Below, in pieces: positions 6,650-14,116 of a DNA stretch of 14,116 bases (position 1 is the first letter of the stretch; each line of letters opens with the position of its first letter). Position numbers and translations under genes: made by a program. The notes below the pieces were generated by a model. That model ran no database searches and was not told the origin of the DNA. It was given only the letters and a program-made list of their open reading frames with translations. The stretch spans positions 1 through 14,116 of the forward strand of contig JAUXNL010000414.1 in assembly GCA_030684415.1 (NCBI GenBank), given 5' to 3'. This stretch comes from Moraxellaceae bacterium (lineage in GTDB: Bacteria; Pseudomonadota; Gammaproteobacteria; Pseudomonadales; Moraxellaceae).

Positions 6650-7156
6650 TCAACGCGTCAGGGTTTGCTGCATGAGGCGTGCGTCATCGCCGTAGCTATG
6701 GAGCGTGGCGGCCACCGCCGCCCCCGGCCTGATGACATGAAAACCCAGGCGTTCCCAGAACGGTACCGAGTCCTGTACCGCCACAAGGCGGGCTTCATGA
6801 AGCTTGGCATCTCGAGCCTGCGCTAGTGCGTGCTGCACCAGATAACGGGCCACGCCTTGGCCGCGCGCCGCCGGGCCAAGTGCCAGATCGTGAAGGTAGA
6901 AGTGATGGCACGGGGTCGGCAGATGGCCTAGTGGTTGGTTCCACTCGGGCGGAGCCAGATGTGGCCATGGATGCGTCAGCAGGTAGGCGCAGAGTTCGCC
7001 TGTGTCGGTTTCGGCGCCAAAGCACCAGGAAGGTGCCCGCGTGAGGCGGCTGGCCATGGCGGCAGCGGACTCCTCCAACCCGGCGTAGGCGCTGGCTTGC
7101 AAAGCCAGCACCGCTTCAAGGTCATCATCACGGAGCGGGCGCAGCAAGGGACGCAC
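6650..7156 (-). CDS. GNAT family N-acetyltransferase
   Basis: This 168-residue single-domain protein should transfer an acetyl group from acetyl-CoA to an unknown amine or protein N-terminus. Conserved motif A is clear: FYLHDLALGPAARGQGVARYL contains the pyrophosphate-binding loop R-G-Q-G-V-A at 98-103. A motif B-like region follows (SVPFWERLGF, 130-139), as in many GNATs. The start is a GTG at 7156, only 4 nt after the bamD stop and preceded by GAGGA and AAGG purine runs, so it is probably translationally coupled to bamD. The substrate cannot be read from sequence. Rim-type ribosomal protein acetylation is only one of several options. The His/Pro-rich stretch around 62-85 (THPWPHLAPP, HLPTPCHH) is less usual. 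Confidence 0.82.
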   Translation of the reverse strand: MRPLLRPLRDDDLEAVLALQASAYAGLEESAAAMASRLTRAPSWCFGAETDTGELCAYLLTHPWPHLAPPEWNQPLGHLPTPCHHFYLHDLALGPAARGQGVARYLVQHALAQARDAKLHEARLVAVQDSVPFWERLGFHVIRPGAAVAATLHSYGDDARLMQQTLTR

Positions 7157-7160
7157 AGCC

Positions 7161-8027
7161 TTAGTCCTCGACGCGGTAACCGCCCAGCAGGCCGAAGCTT
7201 ACGATGTTCAGCCAACTGCGGTTGTCGTTGCCGCTGCCGATATCCAGCGTGAGCTGGCCGAGGGTGTCCAGATTGGGGTGTTCGGGATAGTTCTGGCGGA
7301 GCAGGGCAAGCTGTTGCTCGGCAAGCTCTTTCAGGCCAAGGCGTCCGTAAGTCCAGGTTTGCAGGGCCAGAGCATCGGGCACCGCCGGTGCACCGGGATA
7401 GTTTTCGATGATCCAGCGCGTGCGGCTGAGGCTGGCGACATAGGCTTTGCGTTTGGCGTAATAGCGCGCGACATGCAGCTCGTTTTCGGCCATCTGGTTG
7501 CGCAGGTGGCGCATGCGGGCACGTGCATCGGCGGCGTAGGGGCTGTCCGGGAAGCGCTCGATCAGCAAGGCGAATTCGCGAAAAGCGTCGCGGCCGGCGG
7601 AAAGATCACGGTGGGCGGCGCTCACCGGCATATAGCGTGTGATGAGGTCGCGGTTGCCTTCATAAGCTGCCAGACCTTTCATGTACTGGGTGTAGTCGGT
7701 TTGCGGATGGCCCGGATGCAGACGCATGAAGCGGTCGGCGGCGGCCGAGGCGCCGGGGAAATCCTGATGGCGGAACTTGGCGTAAATCAGATCGAGCTGC
7801 GCCTGGTCGGTGTACTGGCCGACCGGATAGTGCGACTCCATTGCCTCCAGATTTTCGGTGGCGGTCTGGAAATTGCCTGACTTCATGCTGCGTTGGGCAG
7901 CGTCGTAATACTCTTTTTCTGTCAGCGTGCCTTTCTTGGCGTTGCTGGCGCAGCCGGCCATGAGGGCCAGCAGGAGCAGGAGGGCGAGGCGAAGGGGCGA
8001 CAGGGAGGGCAGGACGAGCGTGTGCAT
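7161..8027 (-). CDS. bamD: Outer membrane protein assembly lipoprotein BamD
   Basis: This 288-residue precursor has a signal peptide ending in the lipobox LMAGC. Cys26 would be lipidated and the protein anchored to the inner leaflet of the outer membrane. The rest is helical TPR-like sequence with the family-diagnostic stretches SHYPVGQYTDQAQLDLIYA, RFMRLHPGHPQTDYTQYMKG and RYYAKRKAYVASLSR, which line up with E. coli BamD. BamD is an essential part of the BAM complex and works with BamA to insert beta-barrel proteins. At about 263 mature residues it is somewhat longer than E. coli BamD, because of a C-terminal tail ending SFGLLGGYRVED. In several gammaproteobacteria bamD is divergent from rluD, as here. 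The Shine-Dalgarno before the ATG is weak. An older name for the family is ComL. Confidence 0.95.
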   Translation of the reverse strand: MHTLVLPSLSPLRLALLLLLALMAGCASNAKKGTLTEKEYYDAAQRSMKSGNFQTATENLEAMESHYPVGQYTDQAQLDLIYAKFRHQDFPGASAAADRFMRLHPGHPQTDYTQYMKGLAAYEGNRDLITRYMPVSAAHRDLSAGRDAFREFALLIERFPDSPYAADARARMRHLRNQMAENELHVARYYAKRKAYVASLSRTRWIIENYPGAPAVPDALALQTWTYGRLGLKELAEQQLALLRQNYPEHPNLDTLGQLTLDIGSGNDNRSWLNIVSFGLLGGYRVED

Positions 8028-8181
8028 GACGAAGTCTTCGAGGCAGTCCGGTACAAACGGCAGGCGCGAGAATAACGCGCGGAAAATGCACCGGCTGGCA
8101 GTGTTTTGTAAGCGCTGCCGGTGCGGGCTGATAGAATCGGCGCGTATTTAACCATCATTTCTCCCTCAAGGCCGCCTCCCC
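8028..8181. promoter_or_regulatory. Divergent bamD-rluD promoter region
   Basis: This 154-bp spacer serves two divergent genes. For rluD, TAGAAT (8132-8137) is a good -10 candidate, 45 nt before the ATG. The -35 is poor: TTGTAA at 8106-8111 would leave a 20-bp spacer. The same site read on the minus strand is TTACAA, a possible -35 for bamD, with CATTTT 17 bp further as a weak -10. An inverted repeat, GCACCGGC (8088-8095) and GCCGGTGC (8117-8124), brackets this point. AAGG at 8168-8171 is the likely rluD ribosome binding site. Confidence 0.45.
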
Positions 8182-9177
8182 ATGCCCACAGTGCTCGAAC
8201 TCCGTGCCGACGTTCCTCTTGATATGGCGGGCGCACGTCTCGACCAGGCGGCGGCGCTGGTCTTTGCCGACTACTCCCGCGAGCGCCTGAAAGAGTGGAT
8301 ACGGGACGGTCGCCTGACCGTGGGCGGTAAGTCAGCTAAGCCCAAGGACAAGGTTTCCGGTGGCGAGGCGCTGGTGCTGCTGGCCGAGCAGGAAGTGGAG
8401 ACCGAAGCGCAGGCACAGGACATTCCGCTGACCATTGTTTACGAAGACGAGCACCTGCTGGTGATCGACAAGCCGGCCGGGCTGGTGGTGCATCCAGGCG
8501 CCGGCAATCCCGATGGCACCCTGATGAACGCGCTGCTGCACCACCATGCTGACCTGCGCCTGCTGCCGCGCGCGGGCATCGTGCACCGCATCGATAAAGA
8601 CACTTCCGGCCTGTTGGTCGTCGCCAAGACCTTGCCGGCCCATACCTCGCTCACCGCCCAACTGGCCGATAAAAGCGTTCACCGCGAATACGAGGCCGTG
8701 GTCTGTGGCGTGATGACCGGAGGGGGCACGGTGGATGCGCCGATTGATCGGCACCCGACCGATCGTGTGCGCATGGCCGTGGTCAACCGCCGGCATGAAG
8801 AAGACGAGCGTGGCCGCGATGCGGTGACGCACTACCGGGTCATTGCGCGCTTTCGTGGGCATACGCATGTGCGTGTAACGCTGGAGACCGGCCGTACCCA
8901 CCAGATTCGCGTGCACATGGGGCATATCGGTCATCCGCTGGTGGGCGATGGCGTTTACTGCGGCCGTCCGCGCCTGCCCAAGGGCGGCACGCCCGCCATG
9001 ATTCGTGCGATCCAGTCCTTTCCCCGGCAAGCCCTGCATGCCCGCCGCCTCGGCCTGATCCACCCGGCGCTGGAGGTCGAGATGAGCTGGGAGTCGCCAT
9101 TGCCGGAAGACTTGGTGACCCTGCTGGCGGTGCTCGCTGAGGATGCCAGGCCGGACTCGAGTGCCCTGCAGAAGTAG
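8182..9177 (+). CDS. rluD: 23S rRNA pseudouridine synthase RluD
   Basis: This 331-residue cytoplasmic enzyme makes pseudouridines at the helix 69 positions 1911, 1915 and 1917 (E. coli numbering) of 23S rRNA. An S4-like RNA-binding domain covers about residues 16-75 (GARLDQAAALVF, SRERLKEWIRDG). The RluA-type catalytic domain carries HRIDKDTSGLLV, in which D138 is the catalytic Asp. Motif III-like sequence TGRTHQIRVHMGHIGHPLVGD follows further on. Length and motifs fit RluD rather than RluA or RluC, and the divergent bamD neighbour supports this. In many relatives the laccase-like gene pgeF (yfiH) comes next. Here it is absent and the macroglobulin gene follows after 163 bp. Confidence 0.94.
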   Translation: MPTVLELRADVPLDMAGARLDQAAALVFADYSRERLKEWIRDGRLTVGGKSAKPKDKVSGGEALVLLAEQEVETEAQAQDIPLTIVYEDEHLLVIDKPAGLVVHPGAGNPDGTLMNALLHHHADLRLLPRAGIVHRIDKDTSGLLVVAKTLPAHTSLTAQLADKSVHREYEAVVCGVMTGGGTVDAPIDRHPTDRVRMAVVNRRHEEDERGRDAVTHYRVIARFRGHTHVRVTLETGRTHQIRVHMGHIGHPLVGDGVYCGRPRLPKGGTPAMIRAIQSFPRQALHARRLGLIHPALEVEMSWESPLPEDLVTLLAVLAEDARPDSSALQK

Positions 9178-9185
9178 TCCGGGAT

Positions 9186-9211
9186 GACGCCGCAGGCCGC
9201 AAGGCGGCGTC
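9186..9211 (+). terminator. Hairpin after rluD, possible terminator
   Basis: The perfect 8-bp stem GACGCCGC/GCGGCGTC with a 10-nt loop starts 9 nt after the rluD stop. Only a weak T-run (ATTT at 9216-9219) follows, so intrinsic termination may be partial. GCC-GCAA-GGC within it can form an alternative inner stem with a GNRA loop. Confidence 0.45.
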
Positions 9212-9259
9212 TGCCATTTGCACGGCATCTGTGCGCGGCGTCTGGGCGGTGAAGCCGGG

Positions 9260-9340
9260 GCACCGCTAGAATCCTGACCATCCCTGTGTGCGGCGTTCGT
9301 CGGCCGCCCTCTGAATCATGTTTAACAAGGATGTCGCTTC
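9260..9340 (+). promoter_or_regulatory. Candidate promoter and leader of the macroglobulin gene
   Basis: TAGAAT at 9267-9272 is a likely -10, in the context CGCTAGAATC, which resembles the GATAGAATC -10 before rluD. No good -35 is visible 17 bp upstream. The leader would be about 60 nt. AAGGAT at 9328-9333 gives a fair ribosome binding site 7 nt before the ATG. Confidence 0.4.
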
Positions 9341-12300
9341 ATGACTGCTACGCGCTCACTTGCCCGCCGTGTTGCTGTGTTCTTCAACGCGCCTCCCCTG
9401 CTGAATGTTTTGTCAGCCAAAGCCCCGTTGCTGGCGGGCTTGTGCGTGACGGCCCTGTTGTTGCCACTCGGCGCGGCTGCCGCTGCACCAGCATCTGCAG
9501 CAACATCCGGCTCGACATCTACCGCGACATCTGCTCAGGCAAAAACCGCACCCGGGGTCGTGCTGTTTGCGCCGCAGGGCGAGCTGGCAACGGTGCGCCA
9601 GGTGACCGCGCGCTTTGCCACCGACATGGTGCGGCTGGGCGATCCCAAAGTGAAAAATCCGTTCACGGTGAGTTGTGTGGCGCCGGGCAAGGGGCGCTGG
9701 ATTGATACGCGCAACTGGGCCTATGACTTTGTGAAAGATGTGCCGCGCAACCACTCCTGCACCTTTACGCTGGTGCAAGACCAGCGTGATGTGGCGGGCA
9801 AGCCGCTGACCGGCAAGCGTCATTTTGCCTTCAACACCAGCCCGCTGGCCGAAGCGCCACCTGCCGCACAAGCCGGCGAAGTGAAGGTGGATTTCTTTAC
9901 CCCCACCGGTGAGGCCTCGCAGGTGCGTCAGGTGCAGACGCGGTTTTCCGAGGCCATGATTCGCCTCGGGGATGGCCGCGTGTACAACCCTTTCGCGGTG
10001 AACTGCGCAGTCCCCGGCAAGGGCCGCTGGGTAGATACGCGCAACTGGGTGTATGACTTCGAGCGCGAGCTGCCGTCTGGCATTACTTGCGAGTTCCGCC
10101 GCGTGAAAGATCTGCGCGGTGTCTCCGGCAGTCCGCTCGGAGGTCAGGTGCTCTACCGTTTCAATACCGGCGGCCCGACGGTGTTTGATGCCCGTCCTTA
10201 CAGGAGCCATGACGGCATTGATGAAAACCAGACCTTCCTGTTCAAGTTCGATGGCGAAAACGATGTCAAGAGTCTGCCCGCCAGCACGTACTGCCTGATT
10301 GGCGATCTCAAGGAAAAAATCCCGCTGCGCTGGCTGACCGGGGAGCAGACGCGCGCCTTTGTGGCGGGGCTGCCCAAAGAGTATCGCGACTGGTGGTCGG
10401 CGCGTGGCCGGGTACAGGAGTGGCGGGCGGTGCAATGTGCGCGACAGTTTCCTCCCGGTGCAGATGTAAAAATCGTGATCGGCAAAGGCCTGCTGTCGAA
10501 AACCGGCGTGGCGCGTAGCAGCGATCAGGTGCTGGAGTACCACGTTCGACAGGCATTCAGCGCGACCTTCCGTTGCACGCGCGAAAGTGCGCGCAAGGGC
10601 TGTGCACCGATGACTGACATGTATCTGGAGTTTTCCGATCTGGTCAGTGCGGAATTGCTCAAGTCCATTCGCCTCGAAGGTGCTGGCAAGGCCTGGATGC
10701 CATTGCCGAATGCGGGTGATGGAGGCGACTACGATGAATACGGTGGCGATTCCGGTCTGGGGCCGGACGATTTCGTCCCTGGCCAGAGGGTGACTTTTCG
10801 CGGGCCTTTCCCTCCCGAAACGTCGTTCATACTCCGCTTGCCGGCGGGCTTCAAAGACGAGTCCGGGCGAGTGCTCACCAATGCCGTCCGTTTTCCGCTG
10901 GCACTGACAACGGCGGCCTATCCGCCACTGGCCAAGTTCGCCGCCGATTTCGGCATCATCGAAAAAGCAGCGGGCGCCGTGCCGCTCACAGTGCGCAATC
11001 TGGAAGGCGGTTTGCCCAAAGCCACTGCGGGCACGGTGCAGAGCGAGGCTCGTCTGTTCAGCTATCGCCTGCCCGACAACGACCTTGAGCTTTTGAAGTG
11101 GTTGCAGCGCTTCCATAAGCATGTGGACAAGCAGTCCTGCTACAACTGCAGCCAATACGATGAAAAAGGCCGTGTGATTGATATCGACCCGCGCTCGTTA
11201 TCGCTGCTGGCCAAGCAGCCTGGCGCTACTGTGCAGACCTTGCCGCGCGCGCTGCCGGCCAAGGAATTCGAGGTGATCGGTATTCCGGTGCGTGCCAGTG
11301 GGGTGTACCTGCATGAGGTCGAGAGCCGTTACCTCGGGGCATCACTGATGGACAAGCCGGCGCCGATGTATGTGCCGGCGATGTCGCTGGTCACCAACCT
11401 GGGCGTGCATTTCCGCTATGGCCGCGAGCAGGCGCAGGTCTGGGTGACCACGTTGGATAAGGCAAAGCCGGTGCCCAATGCCGATGTCGCACTGTACGAC
11501 TGCAAAAGCCGTCAGGTGTTCTGGCGTGGGGTGACTGATGCGCGCGGCGTGGCAGAAATGCCGACGCCGCCGTCGGTATCGTCCTGGGGCGAATGCCGCA
11601 GCAGCCACGCCGTGATTGTGCGCAGCGAAGGCGACATGAGTCTGGTGCTACCGGGCTGGGATGAGGGCATCGAATCCTGGCGTTTCGATTTGCCGGGCTG
11701 GCGCCAGAGCGGCTCGCTGATCGGTCACAGCATTCTCGACCGTACGCTTTTGCGCGCTGGCGAAACCGTGCATGCGCGTCATGTGTTGCGCGAGGCCGCG
11801 CTCACCGGATTGCGCGGCCCGGCCACGCTGAAGGACGCCAAACTCCTCATCCAGCATCAGGGCTCGGGGCAGCAATACGAGTTGCCGCTGGACATTGATG
11901 CCGGTGGCAATGGTGAGTCGGCCTGGACGATTCCGGTCGCGGCAAAGCTCGGCCAATACGAGTTGCAACTGCGCACCAAAGCAGACCATCTCACGCTGGC
12001 CCGTTTCCGTGTCGAAGAGTTCCGTTTGCCCGTGTTGAAGCCGCGCCTGCAATTACCGACAGGAATACTGGTGCAGCCGGCTACCGTGCCGGTCGACATG
12101 CAGCTCAGTTATCTGAATGGTGGTGGCTATGCCAATGCGGCCATTACCTTGCGTGGTCGCGTGTCGCAGTCGGGTGTGAACGTGCCGGGCTTTGATGATT
12201 ACGCGTTTGGCGATCAGTCGGCAGACAGCGGAGAAGAGGGCGATTACGACGGCTCGCCGGTCATGCTGGAAGAAAAAACACTGAACCTGGATGCAAATGG

Positions 12301-14116
12301 AGGCGGGCGTACCGATAGCGCGACCTTGCCGGAGATCAAGCGCATCAGCCGTGTGCAGATGGAAATGGAGTTCCGCGATCCGAGCGGCGAAAACCAGACC
12401 GTGAGTAGCCAGACAACCGTGTGGCCGGCGGATGTACTTCCCGGCATTCGCCTGCCGTCGTGGGTGAGTCTGGCGGGCAAGACACCGCAGCCGGTTGACA
12501 TCATTACCGTCGGCCCGGACTTCAAGCCGCGCGGCAATGTGCCGGTGCGGGTGACGGCCGAGTTGCACACCGAACAGACGCATCGCAAGCGCACGGTCGG
12601 CGGCTTCTACAGCTACGACACTGTGACCAAAAAAGAAGCGGTGCCGATGAATTGCGCCGGCCGCACCAATGCCGATGGCCGCCTGCAGTGCACGGTGCAG
12701 CCGACGGTGTCGGGCAATCTGGTGTTGCGCGTGACGGCGACCGACAGTGCCCAGCGCAAGATTTCAGCCAGCACCTCCACCTGGGTCAGCAGCGGTGATC
12801 GCTGGTGGTTCAGCCAGGACAACAACGACCGCATCGATTTGCTGCCCGAGGAAAAAGAATACCGCTCGGGCGAGACCATGCGCTTTCAGGTGCGGATGCC
12901 GTTCCCGACGGCCACAGCGCTGGTGAGCATCGAGCGCGATGGTGTCATCGACAGCCGCGTGCTGGAGCTGGATGCGAAAAACCCCGTGATCGAATTGCCG
13001 GTAAAGCCGGAATACGCACCGAACGTGTTTGTCTCCGCTTTTCTCGTGCGCGGTCGCCACGCCGAGGTGGCGCCGACCGCGTTGATTGATCTGGGCAAGC
13101 CGGCGTTCAAGCTCGGCATTGCCAATGTGAAAGTGGATTGGGCGGCTTCTCGTCTTGGGGTGGTGGTCAGCACCGACAAGCCGCGCTATGCGCCGCGCGC
13201 CAACGCCCGGGTGAGTGTGCAGGTGACGCCGCCGGCCGGGCAGCGTTTGCCAGCGGGCACCGAGGTGGTACTGGCGGCGGTGGATGAAGCCTTGCTCGAG
13301 CTGGCCGGCAATAACACCTTCGATGTGCTGACGCCGATGATGGATGCGCGTGGCCATGGCATGAACACATCCACCTCGCAATTGCAGGTGGTGGGCAAGC
13401 GGCATTACGGTCGCAAGGCGCTGCCCTCCGGTGGTGGCGGTGGGGCCGGTGGTGGCACACGCGAGCTGTTTGACACGCTGCTGTACTGGCAGGCGCGTGG
13501 CACGGTGGACGCCAACGGCCGTGCCGAGTTCACCGTGCCGCTGAATGACTCGCTCACCGGTTTCCGTCTGCTGGCGGCTGCCGTGGCGGAGGAGCGTTTT
13601 GGTCAGGGCCAGACGCGGATGGAAAGCTTTCAGGACCTGCAACTGGTGAGCGGGTTGCCGCTGCTGGTGCGCCAGGGCGACCGTCTGGATCCGGGCTTCA
13701 CGCTGCGCAATGCCAGCGCCAAGCCCTTGAGCGTACAGTTCCGCGCCAGTATCGACGGTTTGGGCACCGTGCTTGAGCGGGGTCTTACGCTGGCGCCCGG
13801 CGCGTCCGAGGTGGTGACGGTGCCGTTTACCGTGCCGGCCGACATCAACGAATTGCGCTGGCATGTCAGTGCCGAAGGCCGTGAGGCCAGCGATGCGCTA
13901 CGTCTGACACAAAAAGTGCTGGACCCGGTGCCCGAGCAGATCTGGCAGGCCACGCTGTTGCAGCTTGATGCCCCCACCGACATTCCCGTGCAAAAGCCGG
14001 CGGGCGCCTTGAGTGGCGGTGCACTGGTGGTGAGCGGACAGGCACGTCTCGCCGACAGCCTGGGCTCGGTGCGTGAGTATTTCCGCCACTATCCCTATAG
14101 CTGTCTGGAGCAGAAA
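9341..14116 (+). CDS. Large periplasmic alpha-2-macroglobulin family protein (3' end outside window)
   Basis: The frame is open for 1592 codons to the window edge. Residues 28-49 are a hydrophobic export signal with a likely cut near GAAAAAPASA. There is no canonical lipobox, unlike E. coli YfhM/ECAM. After an Ala/Thr/Ser linker come two consecutive copies of one 110-residue unit (76-166 and 186-276), then macroglobulin-type beta domains. DRTLLRAGETVHARHVL (from D800) is the family's MG2/MG3-type signature. A basic segment and Gly-rich linker lie at about 1350-1372, where related proteins carry the bait region. The very last codons encode YSCLEQK: C1588 and Q1591 form the thioester that traps an attacking protease. 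The missing part should hold the rest of the thioester domain and the receptor-like domain. The protein probably totals near 2000 residues, larger than YfhM (1653). Expected role: inhibiting foreign proteases that enter the periplasm, often beside a PBP1C gene, which could lie beyond the edge. Confidence 0.92.
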   Translation, partial: MTATRSLARRVAVFFNAPPLLNVLSAKAPLLAGLCVTALLLPLGAAAAAPASAATSGSTSTATSAQAKTAPGVVLFAPQGELATVRQVTARFATDMVRLGDPKVKNPFTVSCVAPGKGRWIDTRNWAYDFVKDVPRNHSCTFTLVQDQRDVAGKPLTGKRHFAFNTSPLAEAPPAAQAGEVKVDFFTPTGEASQVRQVQTRFSEAMIRLGDGRVYNPFAVNCAVPGKGRWVDTRNWVYDFERELPSGITCEFRRVKDLRGVSGSPLGGQVLYRFNTGGPTVFDARPYRSHDGIDENQTFLFKFDGENDVKSLPASTYCLIGDLKEKIPLRWLTGEQTRAFVAGLPKEYRDWWSARGRVQEWRAVQCARQFPPGADVKIVIGKGLLSKTGVARSSDQVLEYHVRQAFSATFRCTRESARKGCAPMTDMYLEFSDLVSAELLKSIRLEGAGKAWMPLPNAGDGGDYDEYGGDSGLGPDDFVPGQRVTFRGPFPPETSFILRLPAGFKDESGRVLTNAVRFPLALTTAAYPPLAKFAADFGIIEKAAGAVPLTVRNLEGGLPKATAGTVQSEARLFSYRLPDNDLELLKWLQRFHKHVDKQSCYNCSQYDEKGRVIDIDPRSLSLLAKQPGATVQTLPRALPAKEFEVIGIPVRASGVYLHEVESRYLGASLMDKPAPMYVPAMSLVTNLGVHFRYGREQAQVWVTTLDKAKPVPNADVALYDCKSRQVFWRGVTDARGVAEMPTPPSVSSWGECRSSHAVIVRSEGDMSLVLPGWDEGIESWRFDLPGWRQSGSLIGHSILDRTLLRAGETVHARHVLREAALTGLRGPATLKDAKLLIQHQGSGQQYELPLDIDAGGNGESAWTIPVAAKLGQYELQLRTKADHLTLARFRVEEFRLPVLKPRLQLPTGILVQPATVPVDMQLSYLNGGGYANAAITLRGRVSQSGVNVPGFDDYAFGDQSADSGEEGDYDGSPVMLEEKTLNLDANGGGRTDSATLPEIKRISRVQMEMEFRDPSGENQTVSSQTTVWPADVLPGIRLPSWVSLAGKTPQPVDIITVGPDFKPRGNVPVRVTAELHTEQTHRKRTVGGFYSYDTVTKKEAVPMNCAGRTNADGRLQCTVQPTVSGNLVLRVTATDSAQRKISASTSTWVSSGDRWWFSQDNNDRIDLLPEEKEYRSGETMRFQVRMPFPTATALVSIERDGVIDSRVLELDAKNPVIELPVKPEYAPNVFVSAFLVRGRHAEVAPTALIDLGKPAFKLGIANVKVDWAASRLGVVVSTDKPRYAPRANARVSVQVTPPAGQRLPAGTEVVLAAVDEALLELAGNNTFDVLTPMMDARGHGMNTSTSQLQVVGKRHYGRKALPSGGGGGAGGGTRELFDTLLYWQARGTVDANGRAEFTVPLNDSLTGFRLLAAAVAEERFGQGQTRMESFQDLQLVSGLPLLVRQGDRLDPGFTLRNASAKPLSVQFRASIDGLGTVLERGLTLAPGASEVVTVPFTVPADINELRWHVSAEGREASDALRLTQKVLDPVPEQIWQATLLQLDAPTDIPVQKPAGALSGGALVVSGQARLADSLGSVREYFRHYPYSCLEQK
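9566..10168 (+). repeat. Tandem duplication of an N-terminal domain inside the macroglobulin gene
   Basis: Residues 76-166 and 186-276 align end to end with no gap at a constant offset of 110 residues (330 nt). By hand count about 49 of 91 positions are identical. Shared landmarks are VRQV, RLGD, the NPF segment, PGKGRW, DTRNW, YDF, FNT and two cysteines per copy. At DNA level GATACGCGCAACTGGG is identical in both, but elsewhere the copies differ widely, so the duplication is not very recent. Confidence 0.85.

Noticed and set aside
9413..11155. Long minus-strand open frame of 580 codons inside the macroglobulin gene
   Set aside because: It is antisense to a gene with clear family motifs in frame; its translation is rich in His/Arg/Gln/Ala with no recognisable domain, typical of antisense frames in GC-rich DNA.
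12764..13864. Minus-strand open frame of 366 codons in the macroglobulin gene
   Set aside because: Same pattern of antisense, His/Arg/Gln-rich composition without motifs.
1..14116. CRISPR array, tRNA/rRNA genes, insertion sequence or defence island
   Set aside because: No regularly spaced repeats, no cloverleaf or rRNA sequence, no transposase or integrase motifs, and no toxin-antitoxin-like gene pair were seen; gene content is conserved chromosomal.

Overview
The window is ordinary-looking chromosomal DNA of a GC-rich (about 60 % by eye) Gram-negative bacterium, most likely a gammaproteobacterium. The evidence is the set of pilS-pilR with a PP0621-like gene, bamD divergent from rluD, a two-domain glutamine-dependent NAD synthetase, and a large periplasmic alpha-2-macroglobulin. 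The mix recalls Pseudomonadales, perhaps a GC-rich Moraxellaceae-like or related lineage, but family rank cannot be fixed from sequence alone. I saw no tRNA, rRNA, CRISPR array, transposase or integrase.

Left block, minus strand (1-2294): a small membrane-anchored protein with a Cys/His cluster (PP0621 family), then the six-TM sensor kinase PilS, then the start of the response regulator PilR, which runs off the left edge. Spacings are 4 and 14 nt, so the three look like one operon. PilS-PilR controls type IV pilin transcription.

Middle block, plus strand (2372-6310): divergently from the pil operon lies nadE, closed by a very strong intrinsic terminator. After a 315-bp spacer with an AT-rich island comes a 663-aa protein of two fused short-chain dehydrogenase domains. 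It matches the architecture of bacterial fatty acyl-CoA reductases that make fatty alcohols, such as Marinobacter Maqu_2507. It suggests wax-ester or fatty-alcohol metabolism.

Non-coding stretch (6311-6649): this is the most intriguing part. It holds a perfect 16-bp inverted repeat, a perfect 7+7 dyad, three copies of GGCTGAAA, another short hairpin, an intrinsic terminator with a UUCG tetraloop, and a 15-bp tandem duplication. A structured 3' UTR or small RNA is a reasonable but unproven reading.

Right block: on the minus strand, bamD (outer-membrane protein assembly lipoprotein) is followed 4 nt later by a GNAT acetyltransferase. On the plus strand, rluD (23S rRNA pseudouridine synthase) diverges from bamD and is followed by a very large bacterial alpha-2-macroglobulin (periplasmic protease trap). 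Its N-terminus carries a gap-free 110-residue tandem domain duplication. The window stops just after its thioester motif CLEQ.

I found no convincing new multi-gene system. The best leads are the structured region downstream of the acyl-CoA reductase and the duplicated N-terminal domain of the macroglobulin.
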